From Sodalis praecaptivus (GTDB lineage: Bacteria; Pseudomonadota; Gammaproteobacteria; Enterobacterales; Enterobacteriaceae): a stretch of DNA of 64,000 nt. The DNA is taken from positions 124,001-188,000 of the forward strand of contig NZ_CP006569.1 of NCBI RefSeq assembly GCF_000517425.1, written 5' to 3'. The notes below the pieces were generated by a model. The model saw nothing but the letters and a program-made list of their open reading frames with translations. It was not told where the DNA came from and did not search any database. This document shows, in pieces, positions 55,092 to 64,000 of the stretch. Each line of letters starts with the position of its first letter. The first letter of the stretch is position 1. Made by a program: the position numbers and the translations under genes.

Positions 55092-56098
55092 GCGAAATCA
55101 TTATCGATAACCGGTCCACCTCGCTACTGCATGCCGTGGATCTGAAAAAATATTATCCGGTCAAGAAAGGGCTGTTTGCCGAAGAGAAACTGGTGAAAGC
55201 GCTCGACGGGGTCTCTTTTACCCTTGAGCGCGGGAAAACCCTGGCGGTGGTCGGCGAGTCGGGTTGCGGTAAGTCGACCCTGGGACGTTTGTTGACCATG
55301 ATCGAAACGCCGAGCGGCGGCGAGCTGTATTACCTCGGGCAAGATCTGCTCAAGCCTGACCGTACCGCCGAGCATCTGCGCCGCCAGAAGATCCAGATAG
55401 TTTTCCAGAACCCCTATGGATCGCTGAATCCGCGTAAAAAAGTGGGACAAATTCTGGAGGAGCCGCTGCAGATCAATACCTCGCTTAGCCGGGCGGAGCG
55501 CCGGGAAAAAGCGCTGGCGATGATGGCGAAAGTGGGGTTGAAAACCGAACACTATGATCGCTATCCCCATATGTTTTCCGGCGGCCAGCGGCAGCGCATC
55601 GCTATCGCCCGCGGTCTGATGCTGGATCCGGATGTGGTCATCGCCGACGAACCGGTGTCCGCGCTGGATGTTTCGGTACGGGCGCAGGTCTTGAATCTGA
55701 TGATGGACCTGCAGCAGGAGATGGGGTTGTCCTACGTGTTTATCTCACACGATTTATCGGTGGTAGAGCACATCGCCGACGACGTGATGGTGATGTACTT
55801 GGGCCGCTGCGTCGAGAAGGGCAGCAAAGACGCGATTTTCAACAATCCGCGTCATCCCTACACCCAGGCGCTGCTGTCCGCCACGCCCCGGCTCAATCCC
55901 GATCTGCGCCGCGAGCGGATAAAGCTGACCGGCGAGCTGCCGAGCCCGCTAAACCCGCCGCCGGGCTGTGCCTTCAACGCACGTTGCCGGCGCCGATTTG
56001 GCTCCTGCACCGTGCTGCAACCGCAGCTGAAAGGCTACGGCGATCAACTGGTGGCGTGTTTCGCCGTTGATCAGGATGAAGCCCAAACGGGCCGCTAA
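55088..56098 (+). CDS. dppF: Dipeptide ABC transporter ATPase DppF
   Basis: A 336-residue ATPase (E. coli 334) with Walker [10 protein letters not shown], signature FSGGQRQR, Walker [13 protein letters not shown] and the C-terminal cysteine motif [15 protein letters not shown]. It forms the heterodimeric motor with DppD and is the last gene of the operon. Confidence 0.96.
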   Translation: MSEIIIDNRSTSLLHAVDLKKYYPVKKGLFAEEKLVKALDGVSFTLERGKTLAVVGESGCGKSTLGRLLTMIETPSGGELYYLGQDLLKPDRTAEHLRRQKIQIVFQNPYGSLNPRKKVGQILEEPLQINTSLSRAERREKALAMMAKVGLKTEHYDRYPHMFSGGQRQRIAIARGLMLDPDVVIADEPVSALDVSVRAQVLNLMMDLQQEMGLSYVFISHDLSVVEHIADDVMVMYLGRCVEKGSKDAIFNNPRHPYTQALLSATPRLNPDLRRERIKLTGELPSPLNPPPGCAFNARCRRRFGSCTVLQPQLKGYGDQLVACFAVDQDEAQTGR

Positions 56099-56106
56099 CC
56101 ACCGAC

Positions 56107-56127
56107 TCAGGGGACCCTGTCCCCTGA
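56107..56127. other. Hairpin after dppF
   Basis: TCAGGGGA and TCCCCTGA form a perfect 8-base-pair stem with a 5-base loop nine bases after the dppF stop. There is no T tract, so it may be an mRNA 3'-end stabiliser rather than a full terminator. Confidence 0.5.
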
Positions 56128-56254
56128 TATACCGCCTGTGTCCCCCCGTGAGATAAACAAGCGCCCGTCTCCCTCAGGGCCAGAATAGCCCAGATACCCC
56201 GTCGTTCCGCAACGAACCGAACCGGGCTACCTTGGCGCCCTTATCGCTGGTTGG

Positions 56255-56965
56255 CTAGTCGATCAATTGCACTCCTTTGCGGATAAAATCCAAAGGTATG
56301 TATTTATCAAGGCCGGTATGCCGGCAATATTCAATAAGCTGAACCAGACTGTGCACGCCGGCCTTGTTGTAAATATTCATGAGGTGCACTTCAACCGTTT
56401 TATAGGAAATAGCGAGTCGTTTAGCAATTTCTTTGGCGCTAAGCCTCTGTTGCGCCCAAAAGATAATTTCAAGCTCCCTTTTGGTGAAAAGTTCATTGTC
56501 AGCATCTATTTGAATGGTCTTTTTATTAAGCCGATTCATATAATAAAGTAATTCAGGTACGTCAAGACGCCTTCCATGCGTAACGATACCAATGAGTTTG
56601 TTATCGTCATCATAAAGCGGTGCTCTTTCAGCATAATGTGGCACAAGCGTAGTGGTATTACCTTTACCATAATGATGAATGGCTATAGATATTATTTTTC
56701 TATTTTCTTTGATCACCTTTTCGTCGCTGGCGATAAATTCGGGCCAGAGTTCTTGGCAAATATCTGTAGGAACTTCTTTATCTGTCCTTCCTTCCGCATT
56801 GAATTTCTTGGGAAATCGAAAGAACTCAGTGGCTGAATCGTTTACGAAGACGTATTTTGCCTCATTGTCTTTAATCAGCCAATGATCCGAGCTGTTTTTA
56901 ATGAAGGAGATCAACGACTGAGGTGATTTTAAGTATGATTTTAAATGATTCTTACGATTTCCCAT
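56255..56965 (-). CDS. PAS-LuxR family transcriptional regulator (1)
   Basis: The ATG at 56965 after GAGGAAATTAATATC gives 236 residues. Residues 20-135 form a PAS-type sensor (WLIKDNEAKYVFVNDSATEF; APLYDDDNKLIGIVTHGRRL), and residues 160-215 a LuxR/GerE helix-turn-helix (LFTKRELEIIFWAQQRLSAKE; KRLAISYKTVEVHLMNIYNK). It is an orphan of the PAS-LuxR type with no acyl-homoserine-lactone domain. The ligand is unknown. The gene is AT-rich relative to dppF and is divergent from the permease gene, with 238 bases between. A similar regulator of equal length is at 58875-59585. Confidence 0.85.
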   Translation of the reverse strand: MGNRKNHLKSYLKSPQSLISFIKNSSDHWLIKDNEAKYVFVNDSATEFFRFPKKFNAEGRTDKEVPTDICQELWPEFIASDEKVIKENRKIISIAIHHYGKGNTTTLVPHYAERAPLYDDDNKLIGIVTHGRRLDVPELLYYMNRLNKKTIQIDADNELFTKRELEIIFWAQQRLSAKEIAKRLAISYKTVEVHLMNIYNKAGVHSLVQLIEYCRHTGLDKYIPLDFIRKGVQLID

Positions 56966-57203
56966 GATATTAATTTCCTCGTGAAGCTTAAAGAGAAAAG
57001 TGTTGAAGTGTGAAGCATATAGAATAATGACCTGCAAAAACATCAAGAACAGTTCTCGATAAATGGGTTCAATGCAAGAGATAAATCTGTTCAAGCTTAT
57101 AGGATAGTCTTTCCGTCAGCAGGATTTTGTCAAGTTTAATCATCACAATTAACCGTTTTATCTTGTAGAATGAAAATGAAATCAAAAAAGGAGAGATTAT
57201 TTC

Positions 57204-58493
57204 ATGGAAGAAAATAAACGTGATGCCTATGCTTTCAATAGAGTGCCAATAAACGAAAGAGTTAGTTTATTTAATGTGACCCTTGTTCGTATGGGCATGG
57301 CGACATCTCTAGCACAATTCATGCTGGGTACCACATTGGGTCATGGCATGACATTCTTTCAGGCCATGCTGGCGACGACTTTAGGCAGCATCATTTTGGT
57401 TTTTGTCAGTTTCGGTCTCGGGTATGCCGGTATGCGAGAAGGTCTTTCCACCAGTGTCTTATCCCGATGGTGCGGCTTTGGGAAGTCAGGATCCATGCTT
57501 ATCGGACTCGCCATTTCAATCAGCCTGTTAGGCTGGTTTGGCGTAAACATCGCACTGATTGCCCAAAGCTTGCTCACCGTGCTAGGAAGTCATATCAATT
57601 ATTTCTGGTGCTCAGTAATAAGCGGACTCGTATTTTCTTTGCTAGTGGCTTTTGGTTTCAACGCACTAAGCATCACGGCAAAGATTGCGGTTCCGCTTTT
57701 TTTGGCAGTAATATTTTATATGTGTTATCACGAGATTGTGAAACACACTGGCGAAAGTTTATATTCTTCCTCTCCCCTGGGTGAGGGTATTTCGATTGGA
57801 GAGGGGGCAACCATGGTTGCGGGTCTGTTTATCGTAGGCGCCTTGATAACGCCTGATACAAGCCGATATTGTAAAAACGGTAAACACGTATTTTGGATGA
57901 TAACGTCCTCGGTGATTATCGGTGAATTCTTTATCAATGGAATAGCTATATTAGTCGCTCATGCGTTGGGTACCTCGAATGTTGTAGAGATCATGATTCA
58001 TACGGCGGGTTGGATTGGCGTTCTTACGGTTATATTATCCGCCATCAAGGTTAATGACACCAATTTATACTCCGCCTCTATTAATATCATTGGCTTTCTT
58101 GAAATGCTGACCGGTAAGAGATTCAATTATACCGCCGTAACGTTGCTGATAGGCTTGCTCGGCACATTATTGTCATTGTCAGGCGTTTTGGAGGCTTTCA
58201 TTCCCTTCTTGATGGCGCTTGGTTTAATTTTTCCTCCCATCGCGGGTGTGATGTTGGTTGACTATTATATTTTACGTACGAGTCGACATCATCTGGAGAG
58301 ATCACGTAAACTGGGCAAACTCCCTAATGACGTATCAATGCCAATCACTCATTTAGTCGCTATTATCTCCTGCGCTTTGGGCAGTACCGTGGGGGTGTAT
58401 CTCAAAAATGGGATCCCTTCTGTGAATTCTATTTTTGCGGCTGGCATAATTTATTGGCTCTTGATGACCATAAAATCCGCACTTAGGAAATAG
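57204..58493 (+). CDS. NCS1 family permease (CodB-like)
   Basis: A 429-residue membrane protein with about 12 helices. RVPINERVSLFNVTLVRMGM at the start and LITPDTSRYCKNGK in the middle are typical of the cytosine permease CodB branch of NCS1 transporters, which import nucleobases or related compounds with Na+ or H+. No deaminase such as codA is adjacent, so the substrate is open; E. coli CodB has 419 residues. AAAAAAGGAGAGATTATTTC is an excellent ribosome binding site. It is flanked by two PAS-LuxR genes, likely its regulators. Confidence 0.88.
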   Translation: MEENKRDAYAFNRVPINERVSLFNVTLVRMGMATSLAQFMLGTTLGHGMTFFQAMLATTLGSIILVFVSFGLGYAGMREGLSTSVLSRWCGFGKSGSMLIGLAISISLLGWFGVNIALIAQSLLTVLGSHINYFWCSVISGLVFSLLVAFGFNALSITAKIAVPLFLAVIFYMCYHEIVKHTGESLYSSSPLGEGISIGEGATMVAGLFIVGALITPDTSRYCKNGKHVFWMITSSVIIGEFFINGIAILVAHALGTSNVVEIMIHTAGWIGVLTVILSAIKVNDTNLYSASINIIGFLEMLTGKRFNYTAVTLLIGLLGTLLSLSGVLEAFIPFLMALGLIFPPIAGVMLVDYYILRTSRHHLERSRKLGKLPNDVSMPITHLVAIISCALGSTVGVYLKNGIPSVNSIFAAGIIYWLLMTIKSALRK

Positions 58494-58874
58494 AACGGTT
58501 TCGTTGGCTTGAGCCTTGACCCATCAGGCTCAAGCTTAAGTCTGAAAGCATCTAAAAAAACTCGCATTTTAGACCACTTTGGTCTAGGAATAGGGGCGCC
58601 AGAGAGTGCGCAGTTAACCGCTGAAAATTTGGCTGACGATGATGGCTTTCATGGCAACACGCTTCGCATTACTTTAGTAAGGTTATTAAAAACTGCCAAC
58701 AGTAGTGTTTCGCGATAAATTAGGCATCTGCATGATCCACCTAGGTAAGCCGATCCAGTTAACATGCTATCTTCGCCCTGTCAATAAGGGAAATTCAATG
58801 ATGTAATTTTATCCCGCCGTCGTCAATACTGACCACTCCTTAATAGTATGCTTAATTCTCAAGGATGATGTTTG
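58494..58874. other. Intergenic region after the permease gene
   Basis: These 381 bases contain the hairpin at 58507-58535 and the promoter region of the second PAS-LuxR gene. A 69-codon open frame starting with TTG at 58509 runs through the hairpin, has no ribosome binding site and is not considered a gene. Confidence 0.55.
58507..58535 (+). terminator. Hairpin after the NCS1 permease gene
   Basis: GCTTGAGCC and GGCTCAAGC form a perfect 9-base-pair stem with an 11-base loop 13 bases after the permease stop. Only two T follow, so termination is likely but not of the classical type. Confidence 0.55.
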
Positions 58875-59585
58875 ATGAGTGGTCTATGTATCCCCCTCAA
58901 ACGGGAAAATATCTCCAGGCAGCTTATTTATCTTTATGAAAATCAAGATGATGCTTGTTTTATTCGCGATAACGAGGCGCGGTATGTTTATATTAATCCA
59001 GCGATGTTCGCACTCCTCGATTTGCCTGCATCATTCAGTATTGAAGGGAAATCACTCGCACAAGTCCCTCACTGGATAAATGTTTTTGAGGATGAGTTTA
59101 AACATTATGATAAAATAGTAATGGAAAAGAGCGTTTCGCTATCGTTAGTTGTTACATCAGCATTCGGCAGAGAAAACTGCATCCAGCCTTATATTTTTGA
59201 TATAAAACCTTTTTTTGATGAGCAGGGCAACGTTGTAGGCACCATTTCTGAAGCCAGACCCTTACTCTTTTTCTCAGCCATGAATTATATCAACGGTAAA
59301 TCGCCGGTTAAGTTAACGACGCATTTGTCGGATAACACTTTTACGGAGCGAGAGCTCGAAATTATCTTCTTTTCTTATCAAGGGTTGAGCAGCAAGGAAA
59401 TAGCGCTCCGCCTGGGAATTTCACATCGCACGGTAGAAAATAGGCTTTGCGGGCTGTATCAAAGGGCAAATGTTCATAATATTCAGCAATTCAGAGAGTT
59501 TTGCAAAGATTTAAGCTTTGATTATTATATTCCCGAATCTTTTTTGCAGCCGAAAATTATCGTCATAGAGGCTGTTAATGCCTAA
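58875..59585 (+). CDS. PAS-LuxR family transcriptional regulator (2)
   Basis: The ATG at 58875 after AAGGATGATGTTTG gives 236 residues, exactly as long as the regulator at 56255. A PAS-type sensor spans about residues 15-130 (ACFIRDNEARYVYINPAMFA; FDEQGNVVGTISEARPL) and a LuxR helix-turn-helix about 155-205 (FTERELEIIFFSYQGLSSKE; LRLGISHRTVENRLCGLYQR). The two regulators are clearly related but diverged, so the duplication is not recent. AT-rich like its neighbours. Confidence 0.85.
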   Translation: MSGLCIPLKRENISRQLIYLYENQDDACFIRDNEARYVYINPAMFALLDLPASFSIEGKSLAQVPHWINVFEDEFKHYDKIVMEKSVSLSLVVTSAFGRENCIQPYIFDIKPFFDEQGNVVGTISEARPLLFFSAMNYINGKSPVKLTTHLSDNTFTERELEIIFFSYQGLSSKEIALRLGISHRTVENRLCGLYQRANVHNIQQFREFCKDLSFDYYIPESFLQPKIIVIEAVNA

Positions 59586-59746
59586 TATTTTTGTGATATT
59601 GGTCAGAATTGATACGCCAAGCCTGTCCAAGGCTGTTTTTTTTTCGTTCATATTGCATGATTTTGTGTTTAACCAATAGGCTTTAATTCGCGGCGTTGAT
59701 AGATAAATACACCACGATGACAGTCGGTGTGTCGCGCCGCAAGCCA

Positions 59747-59858
59747 CGTTTACACGTTTACACGTTTACACGTTTACACATTTACACATTTACTTATTTA
59801 CACGCTTACACGCTTACACGCTTACACGCTTACACGCTTACACGCTTACACGTTTAAA
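59747..59858. repeat. Octamer tandem array, 14 copies
   Basis: 112 bases in uninterrupted 8-base phase: four CGTTTACA, then CATTTACA, CATTTACT and TATTTACA, six CGCTTACA and a terminal CGTTTAAA. Blocks of identical copies suggest slippage of two subtypes. It lies 161 bases after the second PAS-LuxR gene. Confidence 0.97.
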
Positions 59859-61168
59859 CGCTTCCCTGCTTTGGCTTTGGCAAATTGCGCCGCCTGGTAA
59901 ATGAATCCCACTAAAGCAGGGCCGTTTAAAACGAGCGGCAATGACCTGTTATGCGCTTGCGCTACCAGCGCAAACGTATAAGCTCAACGGCACGCTGCAA
60001 GGGGCGACCTTCTGCTGCGCGAGCGGCCATTCGTGCAACAGCGGTTGGCGGAGGTGAGCAACGTTCCCGGTGCCGGGACCGGGTAGCGGCATTTCAATTG
60101 TGGATTGAATACCGTTTGCCGCTGTGCCGAATGAACGCGCGCGACGTGCCGGTAGTTGAAGGCACGTCACCCGCAACGGAACGATCTTCGTCGCCGCGAT
60201 TTTGATCAGCGCCTGCGCTGAAGGTGACCGGTACCAGGGGCGCGTCCTGGTCATTTTTGTTACTCTCCGCTTAGCCTCTGTTAAATAAAGATCCCTTTCC
60301 GTTTAGCTTCCATTTAAATCAAGGTTGTGGAATTTGACATATATCATGCAAGAGACTTTTTTGTAATGTTAGCATTTCCATAATTAATCGGCTTAGGCGT
60401 TTATCAGCTTTATAGCGCGGTTATTTTACTCTTATGCCGGTCGCTTGCGCTGTTTCGTCGTTTCATTAACAAACCAGCGCAATAAGTAGAAAAGGGCCTG
60501 CTGAAACGGCGTTATTAAGCCAATAGCCATGGCAAAGGCCCTTATTTTAGCGCGTAACGGACACGTTATTGCCCGTGCGAGTGTCTGTGATATGGCCGAA
60601 GCTTTATTGCCGGCGTTAAAAATAGCACCTGCTGTATAGGCCATAATGGGTGGGTTGAAATGCGAGGCGGTTATTTTCTCCTGTGTTAGCCTCTTAATTA
60701 AACCACTGTTTTGTAGCGGTTCGGCTTATTTTATGCACCTCATTCATTTATTTGGCCGGTGCTCAGAGCACATGTCGGGAAGGTGATTATCATTTCAGCG
60801 CGCGGCGGAGTTATTTAAGCTGCCACTCTTGCTACCGCCTGTCCCTTAGCGGTGGCTGAAATGGAGGGGCGCATAGTACCGGCAATATTGCACGCGGAAT
60901 TGGCGCTAGCGCCTTCTTGCGCGGCCGGACCTGGCTTGGCTGAAAACGGCAAGGCTCGACGCCGGGCACCCTAAGCGGGTTGCTTGCTACACCCTACAGC
61001 GCTGCGCGAATCATCGGGGTTCGACGATGGCGGGCGAGAGGACTTACCCGTTGCCGACATCGGCTGTGCATTAATGATCTCTCAAGGCCATTGCGCCGTC
61101 AGCGAAGCACCCTGCGTCTTGGCAATGAAGTCATCTGACGGGGCTTGCGCCCTTACTGGAGAAGCGCC
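59859..61168. other. Gene-poor region upstream of narG
   Basis: These 1310 bases contain no gene I can defend. Short open frames exist at 59949-60254 and 60432-60644 (both minus), without clear ribosome binding sites or recognised families; they may be decayed genes. narK and narXL, usual upstream neighbours of narG, are not visible. I could not find a clear FNR box (TTGAT-N4-ATCAA) before narG. Confidence 0.5.
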
Positions 61169-64000
61169 ATGAGTAAACTCCTTGACCGCTTTCGCTATTT
61201 CAAGCAGAAAGGGGAAACCTTTGCCGCGGGTCATGGGCAGGTGTACCACACCAATCGTGACTGGGAAGACAGTTATCGCCAACGCTGGCAATACGACAAA
61301 ATGGTGCGTTCTACCCACGGCGTTAACTGTACCGGCTCCTGTAGCTGGAAGATCTATGTCAAAAACGGTTTGGTGACGTGGGAAACGCAGCAAACGGATT
61401 ATCCGCGTACCCGGCCGGACATACCCAATCACGAGCCGCGCGGCTGCCCGCGCGGTGCCAGCTATTCGTGGTATCTCTACAGTGCCAATCGCTTAAAATA
61501 CCCGTTAATTCGCCAGGCGCTGCTTGAACTGTGGCGGGAAGCGCGCTGCCAGCATCACGATCCGGTGGCGGCCTGGCAGTCAATCATGGCCGATGAGCAA
61601 AAATGTCAACACTATAAAGCGCAGCGTGGCCGCGGCGGGTTTGTCCGTTCCAGCTGGCAGGAGCTTAATCCGCTGATTGCCGCGGCCAATATCTGGACGA
61701 TTAAAAACGTCGGGCCGGATCGCGTGGTGGGGTTTTCGCCCATCCCCGCCATGTCGATGGTGTCTTACGCTGCGGGGACGCGCTATCTGTCGCTGCTTGG
61801 CGGAACCTGTTTGAGCTTTTACGACTGGTATTGCGATCTCCCCCCCGCATCGCCGATGACCTGGGGTGAACAGACGGACGTGCCGGAATCCGCCGACTGG
61901 TACAACGCCAGCTATATCATTGCCTGGGGGTCCAACGTACCGCAAACGCGTACGCCGGACGCGCATTTTTTTACCGAAGTGCGTTACAAAGGGACCAAAA
62001 CCGTTGCGGTTACGCCTGATTATGCCGAAGTCGCCAAACTGAGCGACCAGTGGCTGGCGCCAAAGCAAGGTACCGACAGCGCCTTGGCCCTGGCGATGGG
62101 GCATGTGTTACTCACCGAGTTTCATTTGCAAAATCCCAGCGAATACTTCCTGAATTATGTCCGGCGCTATACCGATATGCCGCTACTGGTGGTGCTTGAT
62201 GCACGTGAAGACGGCAGTTTCGTCCCGGGCCGCCAGCTGCGCGCGGCCGATTTGGTGAATAACCTCGGCGAGGAGAATAATCCGCAATGGAAAACCGTCG
62301 CCTTCGACAGCGCGGGTGAATTAGCGGTGCCGAATGGCTCGATCGGTTTTCGCTGGGGGGAAACGGGGAAATGGAATCTTGAACAGAAAGCCAACGGTCA
62401 GGCGACCGAGTGGCTGCTCAGCCTGCTTGAGCAGCGCGATGACGTGCTGGATGTGGCTTTTGCGTATTTTGGCGGGCTGGAGAACCCGCATTTTCGTCAT
62501 GTGAAGCAAGACGCCATCCTGGTGCATAAACTGCCGGTAAAATTTCTGCGGCTGGCCGACGGTTCCCGGGTGCCGGTCACCACGGTTTATGATCTTACCC
62601 TCGCCAATTACGGCGTCGATCGCGGTCTTGATGACAACAACTGCGCGCGCGGCTATCACGAGATACGCGCCTATTCACCGGCATGGGCCGAGCAGATTTG
62701 CGGCGTCCCGCGTGAGCAGATCGCGCAAATCGCCCGTGAGTTTGGCGCCAGCGCCCATAAAACCCATGGCCGGGCGATGATCATCCTCGGTGCGGGCATC
62801 AACCACTGGTATCACATGGATATGAGCTACCGCGCGCTGATCAACATGCTGATTTTTTGTGGCTGCGTCGGCCAGAGCGGCGGCGGCTGGGCGCACTATG
62901 TCGGTCAGGAGAAACTTCGGCCGCAAACGGGATGGCTGCCGCTGGCCTTTGCGCTCGATTGGCATCGTCCGCCGCGTCAGATGAATAGCACCTCCTTTTT
63001 CTACAATCACGCCAGCCAATGGCGTTATGAGAAATTGCAGGCGCAGGCGCTGCTGTCGCCGCTGGCGGATGCCGGGGACTATGCGGGTCATTTGCTCGAT
63101 TTTAACGTGCGCGCCGAGCGCATGGGCTGGTTGCCCTCTTCGCCGCAGCTCAATGTTAATCCGCTGTACATCGCCGCCAAAGCACGGCTGGCCGGGCAAT
63201 CAGCCGAAGATTGGACCGCGTGTGCGCTTAAATCGGGCGAACTGCGTATGGCCTGCGAACAGCCGGAGAGCGGCAACAATCATCCGCGCAATATGTTTAT
63301 TTGGCGCTCCAACCTGTTGGGTTCCTCCGGCAAAGGGCATGAATACATGCTGCGCTATCTGCTCGGTGCCGAAAGCGGCATACAGGGTGAACCGCTGACG
63401 GATGAGGCGCTTATGCCTAAGGAAGTGGAGTGGCGCACGGCAGCGCTTGAAGGGAAATTGGACTTGCTGGTCACGCTCGACTTCCGCATGTCGAGTACCT
63501 GCCTGTTCTCCGACATCGTCCTTCCTACTGCCACCTGGTATGAAAAAGACGACATGAACACCTCCGACATGCATCCGTTTATCCACCCGCTTTCCGCCGC
63601 GGTCGATCCGGCGTGGGAGTCGAAAAGCGATTGGGAGATTTACAAGGGTATCGCCAAAACCTTTTCGCAGCTGTGCGTCGGCCATCTCGGTGTTGAAACC
63701 GATGTCGTGCTGCAACCTATTCAGCATGACACCCCGGCCGAACTGGCCCAGGGCGGTGACATCCGCGACTGGAAAAAAGGGGAGTGCGATCTGATCCCCG
63801 GCCAGACCGCGCCGCATATCATCAGCGTGCAGCGTGATTATCCGGCGACCTATGAACGCTTCACCGCCGTCGGCCCGCTGCTGGAACAGCTCGGCAACGG
63901 CGGCAAGGGCATACGCTGGAATACCGATAAAGAAGTCGAGCTATTACGCCAGCTGAATCATGTCAAATCAAACGGGCCGGCCAAGGGACAACCGCAGCTC
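61169..64000 (+). CDS. narG: Respiratory nitrate reductase alpha subunit NarG (partial)
   Basis: The ATG at 61169 with CTGGAGAAGCGCC before it opens an uninterrupted frame of 944 codons to the right edge; E. coli NarG has 1247 residues, so about 300 are missing. MSKLLDRFRYFKQKGETFA and the cluster FS0 ligands (His-Cys-Cys in STHGVNCTGSCSWK, then a Cys in EPRGCPRGAS) are intact, as are the molybdopterin-site segments SYIIAWGSNVPQTRTPDAHF-like YIIAWGSNVPQTRTPDAHF and CGCVGQSGGGWAHYVGQEK. It is the catalytic subunit of membrane-bound nitrate reductase, working with NarH and NarI in anaerobic respiration. No frameshift is seen. Confidence 0.96.
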   Translation, partial: MSKLLDRFRYFKQKGETFAAGHGQVYHTNRDWEDSYRQRWQYDKMVRSTHGVNCTGSCSWKIYVKNGLVTWETQQTDYPRTRPDIPNHEPRGCPRGASYSWYLYSANRLKYPLIRQALLELWREARCQHHDPVAAWQSIMADEQKCQHYKAQRGRGGFVRSSWQELNPLIAAANIWTIKNVGPDRVVGFSPIPAMSMVSYAAGTRYLSLLGGTCLSFYDWYCDLPPASPMTWGEQTDVPESADWYNASYIIAWGSNVPQTRTPDAHFFTEVRYKGTKTVAVTPDYAEVAKLSDQWLAPKQGTDSALALAMGHVLLTEFHLQNPSEYFLNYVRRYTDMPLLVVLDAREDGSFVPGRQLRAADLVNNLGEENNPQWKTVAFDSAGELAVPNGSIGFRWGETGKWNLEQKANGQATEWLLSLLEQRDDVLDVAFAYFGGLENPHFRHVKQDAILVHKLPVKFLRLADGSRVPVTTVYDLTLANYGVDRGLDDNNCARGYHEIRAYSPAWAEQICGVPREQIAQIAREFGASAHKTHGRAMIILGAGINHWYHMDMSYRALINMLIFCGCVGQSGGGWAHYVGQEKLRPQTGWLPLAFALDWHRPPRQMNSTSFFYNHASQWRYEKLQAQALLSPLADAGDYAGHLLDFNVRAERMGWLPSSPQLNVNPLYIAAKARLAGQSAEDWTACALKSGELRMACEQPESGNNHPRNMFIWRSNLLGSSGKGHEYMLRYLLGAESGIQGEPLTDEALMPKEVEWRTAALEGKLDLLVTLDFRMSSTCLFSDIVLPTATWYEKDDMNTSDMHPFIHPLSAAVDPAWESKSDWEIYKGIAKTFSQLCVGHLGVETDVVLQPIQHDTPAELAQGGDIRDWKKGECDLIPGQTAPHIISVQRDYPATYERFTAVGPLLEQLGNGGKGIRWNTDKEVELLRQLNHVKSNGPAKGQPQL

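Noticed and set aside
58509-58718. 69-codon frame after the permease gene
   Set aside because: It starts with TTG inside a hairpin, lacks a ribosome binding site and has no recognisable content.
59949-60254. 101-codon minus-strand frame, with a faint resemblance to an efflux membrane-fusion protein segment
   Set aside because: The resemblance is limited to a few residues and cannot be told from chance without a search.
60432-60644. 70-codon minus-strand frame with a hydrophobic C-terminal part
   Set aside because: No ribosome binding site and no family recognised; it may be a fragment of a decayed gene but evidence is too weak to list as one.

Overview
The window looks like a chromosomal segment of an insect-associated enterobacterium of the Sodalis type. 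This is an inference: the proteins read as divergent orthologues of Escherichia coli and Salmonella proteins, most of the DNA is GC-rich, and the flagellar genes are present without chemotaxis genes. No database search was possible, so the species cannot be fixed, and the amount of intact coding sequence does not separate Sodalis species.

Layout. Positions 1-9100 hold a mixed stress and metabolism region: an isochorismatase-family hydrolase cut by the left edge, a DJ-1/PfpI protein, two VOC (glyoxalase-fold) proteins around a large unrecognised gene (2489-4015), a cupin, a nitroreductase, a 30-residue membrane peptide, the MFS transporter MdtG, an HD-domain ppGpp-hydrolase-like protein and the OhrR/Ohr peroxide pair. 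Positions 9313-11255 hold eptB followed by tRNA-Pro(CGG) with a clear promoter and terminator, the same order as in E. coli.

Positions 12198-49761 hold a nearly complete flagellar gene set in one block: flhDC, motAB, flhBA, flgNMA (minus), flgBCDEFGHIJKL (plus), fliRQPONMLKJIHGF (minus), fliE (plus), fliTSD (minus), two tandem flagellin genes and fliA. The cascade can be read directly: FlhDC is the master regulator, the hook-basal body and export genes sit in long coupled operons, and sigma-28 promoters stand before flgM, flgK, fliD and both flagellin genes. The che genes, flhE and fliZ are absent. MotB carries an unusual Pro/Ser repeat tail, and a 20-copy heptamer array lies after fliE.

Positions 50357-56098 hold the dipeptide ABC transporter operon dppABCDF. 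Positions 56255-59585 form an AT-rich module of two PAS-LuxR regulators around an NCS1 nucleobase-type permease, followed by a 14-copy octamer array and about 1.3 kb of apparently gene-poor or degraded DNA. The window ends inside narG, the catalytic subunit of respiratory nitrate reductase, which is cut by the right edge.
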